Shown in pieces: positions 25,262 through 36,138 of a DNA stretch of 64,000 bases (within the stretch, counting starts at the first letter, position 1; every line of letters starts with the position of its first letter). Both the position numbers and the translations under genes were made by a program. The notes below the pieces were generated by a model. It made no database searches, was not told the origin of the DNA, and was given only the letters and a program-made list of their open reading frames with translations. Origin of the DNA: Osmia lignaria lignaria (Eukaryota > Arthropoda > Insecta > Hymenoptera > Megachilidae); the NCBI RefSeq assembly GCF_051020975.1, contig NC_135041.1, forward strand, positions 14,520,256 to 14,584,255. The letters are read 5' to 3'.

Positions 25262-28200
25262 ATGAAAATGACGGATTCCAACGAAAAAGATGATTGTATG
25301 ATTGAAGCGGTTACTCCGATCAGAACAAAGAAAATGAAACAAGGTACTTGTTTTTTAATTTCTGTGCTGTCATCAAAGTAATTACAAATTAACTGACTTG
25401 TATACAATGTAAAATATTGTTTCAGCGCAATTACCATTTCAAATACGGAGTCCAACTCAATCACCAAATGTTATGAAAACTAAGAAGAGGAAGCTGTCAT
25501 CACCTTCAGTGGGATGTAAAAGTCCAAAGGCAGTTAAAGTTTCCAAGCCAGCTTCCAATAAAGATGATGCTAAAGTTGAAACATTAAGGATGGATAGTAA
25601 TGATATAGAAATTGTAGAAAGTATAGAAATTGAGAGTGTGAAGGAAAATACATCTAATAAAGTGAATGCTGTACAAAAATCTACAACTCCAAAACAATTG
25701 TCAACCAAGCAGAAGAAAATAGAAAAACAGGATAAATCAAAATCTAACTGTTTAACAAAGTTTTTAAAAAAGACTGATACAAAAGAAGATGATGCTAATG
25801 ATGATCAGGAAAATCCTTTGCTAGAGGAAAAAGATGAATCTGTTAATGAAAGCTTTGATACAGAAACTGATGCAAATGTATCACAGAAAGCAGAAGAACT
25901 AGTTGGGGCAGTTAATGACTCTTGCGATGTTAATTCTGATGTTGTAAATTTATCGTCGGATAGTAATGACAGAGGGGGTGACCACTTAAAGTCAAATACA
26001 GAACAAAGTATGAATTCTGACAGTTCAAAAACTCCTAAAATTGATAAGATAAAGAAGACGAAATTAACACCTACGCAACAGGAAAAGAAATTATTAAGTA
26101 TTAAGAAAAAGGAAGAGATGCAGAAACGGAGAAGGGTAAATTCGGAGTTTGTAATATTTATAATCATAAACAGTTTCTTCTTTTTCACAAGGGAATGATA
26201 CATTCTGTTATTTGTTTATCAGGAAAGAGAAATAAAATTAGAGGAAGATCGCAATAATCGGCGAAAAGAAAAGGAAATGAAGCGTAAAAAAAGGGAGGAC
26301 AAGATAAAAGCAGAAAAAGAACAAAAATTGTTTGAAAGGAAAATGAGGAAACAGAAAAAGGAACAAGAAATTGAGTAGGAATATTTCTAATTTCTATGAT
26401 TTCATTTATGTATGTTTAATCTTCATTGTGGAAATTGAAAATAACACGAATATAATTGCAGGCAAAAGCTGAAAGAGAAACAGGCTCGAGAGGAGGATCG
26501 CAAAAAAAAGGAAGAGGAGAAAAGGAAGAAAGAGGAGGAAAAACTAGAAGCTGAGCGTAAAAAACAAAAAGCAGCATCAAATTTCACCAGTTTTTTCGTC
26601 ACCAAGAAGCTAGAAAAATCTTTCCAAGAAGAAAGCACTCTGGAAGTGAAAAATTTCATGCCCTTTGAAGTAAAAGCGGACATGAAAATGGCTCCGATCT
26701 CTAGAAGAACTTTAAACAAGAAAGAGAAATTACTATTGGATGAAAAGTGTAATGAAGGAAATATGCAAATATCAGATTTGTATCTTAGCGAGATCAAAGA
26801 TAAAAAGATCATTTCACGCAAATCAACAAAGACTTGGCCGCTTGAAGCAAAAGAGGACGCTGTAACTATATTAGGTAAGCATCGCGTTTCCTTTAAAAAA
26901 ATATGTATTATACCGATTACCGTCAATTACTTCATGTTTACTTATAGACGATGAAAACGACGGCACGTCGAACATCGTGAATCAGAATATCGTCTTCGAA
27001 AAACATCGAGCAAAATTGCTTCAATTCTCTGAAAATCAACGGCCACCGTATTGGGGTACATGGAGAAAGCGGAGTCGCAATATTAAGTCTCGAAAACCAT
27101 TCTCAAGGGATACGGTAAGTCTTTGTATTTTATATTTCAAAGTTATGTTAGTTTTTCGCAAACACTTTGAGTTAACATATTGCGGGCAAATCATACTTAT
27201 GATCTTGAATTGATTAAGATATCCAATGAAAAAGCCAAGATATTTTCAATGATATTTATTGTCACTTAAAAGTTTGTCATTTAATCTAGTCCAGTATCTT
27301 GAACCGTCTTAAAGGTAAACTACTCTCTTGTAGTATTGTTTAATCTCTTTTGTCTCGTTCGTTTGCTCTTCTTTTACACCGTCATCAAGGCAGTCATTGA
27401 AAGAACGTTTTCTATTTCATTTGGAAGATTTACGAGAAAGGTGTTTGGCGAATTAGGATAATCGGTGGTGTTTCAATTAAGTACATTAAAAGTAAGAAAG
27501 AAAGGAAGGGAGGAGGAAGGGAAAACTGGAGAAAAAAATTCTTCGAGATACTGTCGTCGTATAATCACACATTTATCATAGAGCTATATCTCCGTTGGCA
27601 CAATGTTCATCTTCCCTCCTCGTAGTCCTCTACCGGCATGGAACAATGGATACGCGTTCTTTCTATGCACTTTGCGATGTTTGGCCAGATGGTCACTGCG
27701 TGCAAATCTCTTGGAACACATTTCGCAAGGGTACGGTTTCACTCCTGAATGAGAACGTCGATGCCTTGCCAGCTCGTCTGATCGACTGAAACGCCATCCG
27801 CATCCTGACCACGTGCAGGCGAATGGTTTTTCACCGGTGTGTCGACGGAGATGGGCTTTCAGGTGGGATGCTTTTGCGTACACCTGGTTGGGTTGGAATA
27901 AATAGAAAGATACTCTAAGCGTTAATAAGAAAGGATATAGAAAATTTTGCTTTTATATTTCTCATGCGTACCTTCACGCATCCTTGGTAAGTGCAAGGAA
28001 AGCATCTGTCTTCAGCCGCGTTCGCGAAATTGCGATTAGTATAGTCATGAGTTGCCAATGCTGCAGCAGCAGCTGCTGATGAGATGAGATTCTCTTCTAC
28101 CTGGTTATTATTGTAATCTGTATTGAACAGAAGGTAATCGGTATCATTTAAAAGTTCAGTTCTTCATTCGAAATACCCTCTCTACCTAAATTACCTCGTT

Positions 28201-31200
28201 TTCAACACGATATTCTGGTGTAAACGTTATCTCTTACGGTGCTTGAAACTTACCAATTCCACTCGTTTCCATAGTATCATCGAGTGCTCTCAAATCGATG
28301 CCGAGCACCCATAATGGTTCTTCGTGTTGAAATGTTTGCTGTGGATTCGGTAATGGCAGGTGTAGGAAACCCTCGCATCCTGCGGTACACAACGGTGTCC
28401 TTTCTGGAAGGCCCGAGTTCCAACTTTTGTCTAAACACCATTCCAGTTCCGAGTCTAATTCGCTCAGTTCACTCAGACAGCCTAATGATAGAGGTTGTTT
28501 TATTATATGTATAAAATCTGTGCAAGATATGTCTATGTCGGAGCGTTAAAAGGTTAATTAAGATCCACTTACCCGAGAGAGACGTAGAGGTGTTATCAGA
28601 CCACTCGTTCCAGGAAGTCTTCGTCGGACAGGTCAGATCCGTGTAACACTGTATAGGATTGGCAAAATTATTCGAATGACTGTCGATAGTCTCTGAATAG
28701 TCACTGTGTGGTGTGGTTCTGCAAGAAGATGGTTCGTAGTCGCAGGAGACTGTGTTCCAGCTGGTGAACAGTTGCCTCTCGACACCAGTGTCCGTGGTTA
28801 AACCCAAAGCGGAGAACAACAGTTCGTCCGTCATCTGCGACAAGAGGAAAACGTATGATGAGCCGGAAAGTTGGAAAAAAGAAAAACAGAAGGGATTGTT
28901 GAATTATTCTTTATTGTTGCACGAAGCACCGGGTTGTTCGTCTTGGATTAATCGCTGCTTTCTCGACGATACGAAACAATAAGAAGTCATACGCCTCGAA
29001 CGGTCTATATCTGTTGATTAACATTCAATTCTATTTTTGAGTTATCGGCGCCGAAAGAAAGAGGGAAATGTAAAACGCGACTAGATAGTTTCTGCTACTT
29101 TTATTTCTACTTTCAGATTTGATTTTTCAACGATTTTCCTTTTTCCTTGTAACATGTATGTCACACAGTAATGTTTAGACCTGATATCGAGGAAAGAACC
29201 ACATGCTGTGATGTACTAATTTAAACGAAACATTATAGATAACTGGTCATTTGGTCATTTGCGTAGACATTTAATTAGCTGATAGTTCGACTAAGCTATC
29301 GCTAACTACTGTCCTCGTATATATGTATAATAAACGAGTCAAAAATTTGCTATCAGTTTTATAGTCGATGTCAACTAATTTTCTTCGGTCTTTTTACTCA
29401 CATCGTACATCGCAGCATCCTCTATCATCTTGTCACAATGCACCTTAGAAAATTTCTGTTCTTCCAAAAACGAACAATACGCTTCGAATCTCTTTCCTAT
29501 TTTTTTTAATTACTTTTCACCGTTGGTTTCTTTTTTATTTCAATTGCGTTACGCATGCAATTACTTGAGCATTAGTCACTGTCTTGACTTCCTCCGCGCA
29601 TTATCACTTCCGAATGCCGGCGTTGCAAGGTTCCTGATACCAGGCGACAAGTAATTCAACGCTTCTTCCCAAAATGTACCCCAAAGATTCTCACAGTTCC
29701 TTCACTTTACTAAAAGGTAATAAATAATAAAAAAATTCTCTATTGTTCTCTGTAATTTTTCTAAATCGTGCATCCAGAACTTTGATCGCTGCTTTGGTAG
29801 AAAAGCATAGACGGTCGGGAGGAAAGCGCGTTGAACGCGTCGAACGCGTTGAACGCGTTGAACGCGTGGCGAAGAGTCGCTCGATTCACCCTGACGAACC
29901 CTCTCGAACCCTCTCGGTAGCTTCGCGATCGAGGGACGCGTGGAGACTGCAGCGACTGGATGATCTCGATCCAGAAAAGACGCGAACGAGTCTCGTGTGA
30001 CAAGGCACACGGCCCGAGATAATCGAGGCTGTGCCACCCGGTGACGGCACCGGCCATCTCTCCCCAGGGATCGAGGCGGCCGATCCCAGAACACCGGCAG
30101 GCGCGACAGCGAAACGGCTTCCTGGCTAATTGGACGGTTAACAACTCGTTTATTTACCATTACCATCTAACCCCTCCGCTGATAATTATTAGCCTATCGT
30201 CAGATTTCTGCGAGACCAATAGAATTGCACCAATCTCATTCTTTTCGAAGGATTAGTTCACGGCTTACAACCCGGAAATTTGAAGCTCTAAGCATCGGAA
30301 CAAGTGCCGTAACGAGGATCCTCCTTCTTCGAGGGTCCAGATCGTATTTGGAGAACGTTCGAGCACGTGGCCCCTTGTCGAATCGATAGCCATGAGTTCT
30401 TGGTTTTTTTCTCGTGACAAATTTGCGGGTCGGTCAACCTCTTCTGCAGCACGCTTCTTCCAACTTTTTTCTTCATTATTTCTTCACCCTTTCGATACAT
30501 CGGCGCCCTCTTTTTTTCTCGCAAAAATCTCTGTTACTGTATACTACACATAATGGCATCGGTATAGTACGATGACTTTGACCTAGAGTCTAGAGCAACG
30601 AAAAGAAGCAACACCGATAAAATGGTTGGAAGTCAGTGGCACCAACGAGAGTGAATCGCTTGTAGTACGTTTATCCGTGTCGAGGAAGGCTGACCTTAGA
30701 TACCGTGTACATATTTTGCATTCAATTCAAAGAAGTCAAGAACACGGGCTGCAGCTAAGAAACGCGATGCAATGTCTTGACCTTGCGTTCATGAAGTTTT
30801 ATGGCTTTTGTTTGAATAATCTATGTCTTGCTTTTACGTTTTTCCTTCGATTCTGCAATTGTATTAACTAGATCGTTGACACTTGTTATTTGAAAGCACT
30901 ATACAACGTGACCTACCACGGATGGAGGGAGAAAGAGCTTCATACGGGGTTAGAATTGAAGTAAAAGAATAAGGGTGGAGGATATATACATAATCGGCTT
31001 ATAGCTGGCACGGCGCTAATGGATCTAATTACGCGTTCGCGCGCGTTATGAAAAACAGACCACCACTCGTCGACATCGATCTATCGATGTCTCTTTATCA
31101 GTATGTCGGATTCATCGCGAGATGCTTGTATCTTTTACGCAAACGATCCGTTACGCTTTTGGGAATGAACGAGGAAATCCCAAATCGCATCAATATCGTA

Positions 31201-34200
31201 ATTCAAGATAATGAAGTTTAGGAATTTTTGACATTCCAAATTAGAAATTTACATTCATATCATTGGATTAATTCTTCGCTTTTAAACGTTACCACGTAAT
31301 AATTTATTTATTTATCTTTTTCTAATTTTTTATGTTCATTGTAGATTTTCCATCTTCAGCGTATCATATGGTAGGTTTTCCATGAAATACGTGCGTTGTG
31401 ACAGATAACAAAGTGTTTATCTAATGACGCATTTGAAATGCCTCGTCGTTTGTAGCCGGTCGATTGAAATGTCAGAAATTCATCTGACTTTGCCGCGAAG
31501 ATTGCGCGGTATCTACCCTCGGGAGAGATTTATTAATTGCGGCCCGTTGCGTCACTTTGCACACCGATAAATAATAATTAAAAAAAAAAAAAAAGTTTGC
31601 GATTCAATTTGCTCGTCGCAATCGCAACGCGTATCTTCGTATCGCTCGAGCCACTTTCTTTTTCTTCCCTTTCTTTCAGATTTCACACTTCGAATCGTCG
31701 AGGTGTTTGCTCGAATCAAATTTATTGAAACCACATGTATGTACATCTGATTATTCAAATGAGTTTGAAACATTCCATTTCCCCTTCTTTTTTATATTCA
31801 ATTTTTTCTTTAAAATCACCATCTTAGGGGTACTGTCTACTAGAACAATTCCATAGTTGGTCTTGGAATTTTCTTAGAAGTTCACTGATTTATCGATTTT
31901 GCTATCATGGTATTCTTTTGTCAGTGAAATTTGAAAGGGTTTCAGTATTGAACCATACATTACTCAATGTTTACTATAATTGAAAAAAAAAGAAGGAAAA
32001 ATTGTTTACATACTGTACATTTTATTACGACATCTTTAATAAGCTATCTCATAATCGATTCGTAATTGTGGATGTTACATGCCATTAATCATGGTATCAG
32101 CGTTATCGCTTGAAACCATTAACACCAAAAGCGTATATCGATAGAGCTACATATGTATGTATGGATATAAATTGAACGTATTTAATCGCTCGTGTTCTCT
32201 CTATCGACTGGATTACAAGGACTAAAGTTCCCTTCTTTTTCATCAGTAAATACATGTATAAATGTTGAAAATTGCTAGTTTAATAGAGTTTCGAGGAGAC
32301 AGAAAGAGGGATCGTTAGATTAGTGCGTGCAGCAGGGACCGAATATATTCGGAAATAAATCAATTCGACACAGAGGGATTTAATCTCCGGTGTGCAACGA
32401 CGAGGAGCACCGGGCATAATCTTAATGGAGCATAAAACAGCCATTACAGATGGCCCGGCGGGTGACAACACGCTGTAAATAATGCGTGTACACCGCATCA
32501 GTCAGACAACGTTCCACTGTTACCCTCTGGCTCTTGTTACGGCTCATGCAACCCTTCAAACTAGAGGGATTCCTTTTTCTATCAACCTCTAGAAAGAAAC
32601 CAGTTGAATTTGAAATTTATTTTCTTCGAGATTCGATACGTTTGATTCTGCCTATTGCCACTATGTTTTCAATTGGCTCTTTATCAAAATGATGATAAAC
32701 TGACCGTGGAATTGAGGCTGTATCTTCGGGTTTATGAACTTTCACAGCATTTCTTGATTAGGATTGTAATTCCTTTTTAAGTTACGATTTAATAAAGTCG
32801 AGTGGTCTCTCTCCTAGAAGCGTGAGATACGTTTTATCGCCCCTTAAAAGGTACTCGACTCGATACAGATCGTCGAAACAGAGCAACCATGCTTGAAAAA
32901 AAAAAATCAAGTGCTCTGTCAACGCTGACATGGATGGTGTTTGACGGTGTTTCGATGATCTTGTCACAAGTTTACGATATTTTTACTGCTTGTCTCGTAC
33001 ATAGCAAAAACACTATTTTTTAATATAAAATAAAAATGGCAGAAAAGGGGCACTCACCTTTACTAGGCTGCCGTAAGCTGCACCCCGCGTCTCGTCTCGT
33101 CTTTTTTTTTCGCGAACAAGCGTCGGCAAGTTTTCCGCGTTACGTATCAAACACCTTCGAGTCACCGATCATCCACGATATTACGTTTCCTTTTCAATAA
33201 TAAATGAACGTCTCGAGATGGTCTTGTAGTAATTGATGTCCGCTCGGGGATGAAATGGACGTTGATATATCGAGGGAAGGTATCGTTCGGCGTTCGGCGT
33301 TCGGCGTTCGGCACAAAGAGAAAACCTGACGATTTATTGACTTTTTCGGCGGCGTTCTGCACGATCCACGGGACCGTGGATTGCGTTTTATTATACGCGA
33401 CGAGACGGCTCCGTTTTGTCGTCCGTTTTGTTGGAAATTGATCGACGCGAATCACGCGTTCGAAGAAACCTTTTCGCTAGCGGAACAGGGTGATCGTTAA
33501 ATCCTCGGAGTAATATTTGAATTGGCCGCGGTATCGTATTAAATAGACGGGTCAAAAATAGCTACTAATATAAGCTACCAAGTTGCGTTCACTTTGATCG
33601 CGATTTTTCGCAAGAAACCAGAAGGCTTAACAAAACGTTAATCACCATCGAATCAAATTTGATAATTTTTCACAAGGGAAACGACACAATTATTCCGTGC
33701 CCCTTTGTTTCTCAACTATTATAAAACATTATTTTCACCTTCAACACATATCCTTGAATCTTCACTGATAATTAAAATCCCAAATGATTATTTGGAAATT
33801 TTCTACACCATCGAGTCGAAGATTATTTCGACTTTCTTTTTTTATTTCTATGTAGTTGAGGCGGGTGTAGAAAGAGTGTAGAGAGTATCTACATTTTGAG
33901 AGCACCGATTCGTTCGCGAATATCGCTCGGAGACTAAAGAGAATCGGAGAGGAGCAGCACGTGCGTTAGAGCTGGGACGGCTGGCGAGATATCGCTCGTC
34001 AAGGAAGTCGCATTGATACCGACGTCCTGCTTAATCACGGCAGACTTCAGTGAAATCCAGTGGCCGTGATCATAACTAAAATAAACCGCATGGAAAACGG
34101 ACGATAATGACTTTTAATGAATTCCTATACACCTTGATTTTAACCCTTTGAAATCATGAAAATGTAGAGGACCCTTGATGCGTGGGCCCAACTCATTCGC

Positions 34201-35672
34201 CTCTGCACTCTCTTATATTTCAGTTTACGGATGGAACAGATAGTATTTATGTTTTCTTTTTTTCTTTCAGAAATGGTTCAATTACGAAGTCGATTCAGAT
34301 GAAGAGTGGGAAGAGGAAGAGCCAGGCGAGTCTTTGCATGGTTCAGAGGAAGAAAAAGATGAAGAGAATCCAGAAGACAACGAGTACGACGTTGACAATG
34401 AATTTATGGTCCCTCACGGGTAAGCCAAACAATGATTTGGATAAGAGGCAATTTTATTCACCTACAATCTTCCTATTTTTAATAATTCAGATATTTGTCG
34501 AACGAAGAGGTCAGAGCCGATGAAGAAGACGAGGAAGATATGGTATACAATATGTTTCTATGCGTATAAAATATGCTAAAATCTTTTGCTTAACATATTT
34601 TTATTTCTCATAGAATCCTCAAACACAGAAGTTCAAGTTGAAAGTTCTGGGCCAACAGTTCGAATCCGAAAGGAGTAGAAAGACATCAAAATTGAAACCG
34701 AAAATAATTGGTTGCATTTGGAGAGGACCTAACAATGAATTTCCACCAAATGGTGAATATTCCTTCGCTCCATCCATCTTCGCTCTTTACTCGTCTTTAA
34801 TTACATTTGCTGTTCTCTTGTTTGCAGTGCCTGAAAGAACCAGAGAATTCTTGACAGCCCACGAAGCCTGGGTACGTCAGATACCGGTCGCGCTACCAGT
34901 CATAATTGAAAACGAAACAATGAACCCCACCGAGTGTGGTACACCCTCGCAGCAGTCGGCACTATCGAGTTCGAAGAAGAGTCAAGTTCCTGAAGCAGTG
35001 CTACCCGACTTGATCCGGCTGCTTCACGGAAACGTGCACGGTAAAAAATTCCTTGTAAAAGAGTTTCTCGCTTACTTAAACAAAGAGGGCGAAAGCGAGT
35101 ATCAAATGTCGAAAGCTAGACTCATGAAAAAGATTTGCGAAATTGGTAAATGGATGATGTGCTCTGAGGAGGGACCTATGCATCTGAAGGCTTGTTGGTA
35201 CGTTTCTGAAGAAGTTAGGAAGGAGTATATGAAGGAGGACCTCCCTTTACCGAACCAGTGGTCGTACACCCTGACTCCGAAGCGGAGGTCAATTTTCAAC
35301 GAGGCCACAGAGAAACTGGAGAAAGAAGACAAGGATAAAGAGAAGAAGAACGTGTCTCTGATCACTCAGTTTACAAAAAAGATCAGTCAAGAAGAGATGA
35401 AGAAACACTTAAACGCTAGTCCGATTGAAACTACTGCACAGAACAGTACGGCTTCTTCTTCACTTTCGGTTAAACCTGTTGGAGGGAAAGCTCCAAAGAG
35501 AGCGACCTTCATCACCCTCAGCAAAGAGGGTGAGCCGGTTTCCAATGTGTCAAAGGAGAGTTTATCGAGAACCGTCAACACCGAAACAAAGAAAAGAAAG
35601 TCTGATGAAGTAATAATTTTAGATTCTTCGGAAGACGATAATGTTAAGGTCGAAAAGAAAAAGAAGAAATAG
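25262..35672 (+). CDS. Caf1-180: Chromatin assembly factor 1, large subunit (CHAF1A/p180)
   Basis: The large CAF-1 subunit deposits H3-H4 behind the replication fork through PCNA. Coding exons 25262-25343, 25426-26135, 26223-26374, 26462-26874, 26948-27114, 34271-34419, 34491-34542, 34614-34752 and 34828-35672 sum to 2709 nt, 902 residues, in continuous phase. Residues 1-250 are acidic, Ser-rich and disordered. Residues about 250-375 form the KER region, almost wholly Lys/Glu/Arg. FTSFF just after it resembles a degenerate PCNA-binding box. Residues 452-575 contain the family hallmark PPYWGTW and the acidic VDSDEEWEEEEPGESL block (ED region), then VPHGYLS. A winged-helix region lies at about 676-745. 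The tail has VIILDSSEDD, a SUMO-interaction-like motif, and a poly-Lys end. An in-frame TAA 15 nt upstream supports ATG 25262. Intron 5 (7156 bp) contains Klf15; the other introns are 71-87 bp. Poly(A) signal at 36133. Confidence 0.95.
27255..27260 (-). terminator. Possible poly(A) signal of Klf15
   Basis: TTTATT on + reads AATAAA on the minus strand, about 325 nt after the Klf15 stop codon. Position fits, but the hexamer is common in AT-rich DNA. Confidence 0.35.
27584..28834 (-). CDS. Klf15: KLF15-type zinc-finger factor nested in a CHAF1A intron
   Basis: A Kruppel-like transcription factor binding GC-rich/CACCC sites in the nucleus. Four exons (28834-28573, 28481-28254, 28117-27972, 27883-27584) sum to 936 nt, 311 residues. 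The N-terminal 160 residues are acidic and Ser/Thr-rich, with a SELSELDSELEWCL block (about 90-103) that could be an activation region; an Ala run lies near 177-181. Three C2H2 fingers follow: CTYQGC with HLKAHLRRH (about 205-227), CTWSGCGWRFSRSDELARHRRSH, and CEMCSKRFARSDHLAKHRKVH. The fingers and the SGVKPY linker match KLF15 best among KLFs; the paralogue call is from memory of the family. A strong acceptor (TTTTCCTCTTGTCGCAG) ends exactly at the ATG, so an upstream, probably non-coding exon exists. It lies wholly within intron 5 of CHAF1A, on the opposite strand. Confidence 0.92.
29828..29867. repeat. Four 9-bp GCGTTGAAC repeats
   Basis: Four tandem 9-mers (one with T to C) create four ACGCGT palindromes spaced exactly 9 bp apart inside a CpG-rich patch upstream of Klf15. 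Binding-site function is possible, as ACGCGT is self-complementary, but unproven. Confidence 0.8.
33058..33300 (-). other. Candidate untranslated first exon of Klf15
   Basis: On the minus strand a strong donor (CTAGTAAAG|GTGAGTG) ends at 33058, preceded by a CpG-rich stretch. Klf15 needs an upstream exon to supply its acceptor just before the ATG at 28834. The link is inference; the 5' limit given is arbitrary. Confidence 0.3.
33285..33312. repeat. Four tandem GTTCGGC 7-mers
   Basis: Exact 7-bp unit repeated four times within the CpG-rich patch next to the candidate Klf15 first exon. Confidence 0.85.
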
Positions 35673-36005
35673 AAGCCTGTGATAACACGAAGGTTGCTAG
35701 TATCTTTATGAAATGAGTGCATACAGATGAAAAAGTTGCAGAAGTTGAAAAAGAAACTGTACATACTCCAATTGTAATTGATAAGTAGAATTGAAATTAT
35801 GAAGACTTTAGAAGCCGTTTACATAGACTGCGCGCTGAAACGTGAAGTTAAGTTTGGGGAATCGAGATGATTAATTATTTTTTTAACTCAGTAATATTTT
35901 CATATTATTACCTATTATTTAAACGTGTCGGTACGATTTTGTATAAAGCTCTAAACTATTTTCTATTTTTATAGTATTCATATGATATGTATTTAATACT
36001 ATCGT

Positions 36006-36030
36006 ACTATAGTACTTGTAGTACTATAGT
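36006..36030. repeat. Perfect short hairpin in the CHAF1A 3' UTR
   Basis: Arms ACTATAGTACT and AGTACTATAGT (11 bp, perfect) are separated by TGT. It lies between the CHAF1A stop and its poly(A) signal, so the transcript could fold there. A 3' UTR regulatory role is possible but unproven. Confidence 0.7.
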
Positions 36031-36132
36031 TTCTCCTGTGCCTTAAATAAGAAAAAAGAAAAGAAGAATATCTATTTAATTAGCAGCTTATCTCTGATAT
36101 TTGGCAATATTATAGTCGTCATTGTTTTGTTG

Positions 36133-36138
36133 AATAAA
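36133..36138 (+). terminator. Poly(A) signal of CHAF1A
   Basis: Canonical AATAAA 460 nt after the CHAF1A stop codon. Confidence 0.6.

Larger units (their letters stand above)
28835..34270. other. Rest of CHAF1A intron 5, upstream of Klf15
   Basis: I found no further coding exon here. There are CpG-rich patches at about 29770-30140 and 33060-33480. Both are candidates for Klf15 promoters or untranslated first exons, because Klf15 must have one upstream on the minus strand. The interval 30200-33000 is otherwise ordinary AT-rich intron with homopolymer runs. Confidence 0.5.

Noticed and set aside
34660..34672. B-box-like GTTCGAATCC
   Set aside because: Lies inside CHAF1A coding sequence with no A box upstream.
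25262..35672. CHAF1A as two genes split by the 7 kb intron
   Set aside because: Exon 5 ends within the conserved PPYWGTW region at phase 0, and exon 6 resumes with the acidic block that directly follows in the family, also at phase 0.
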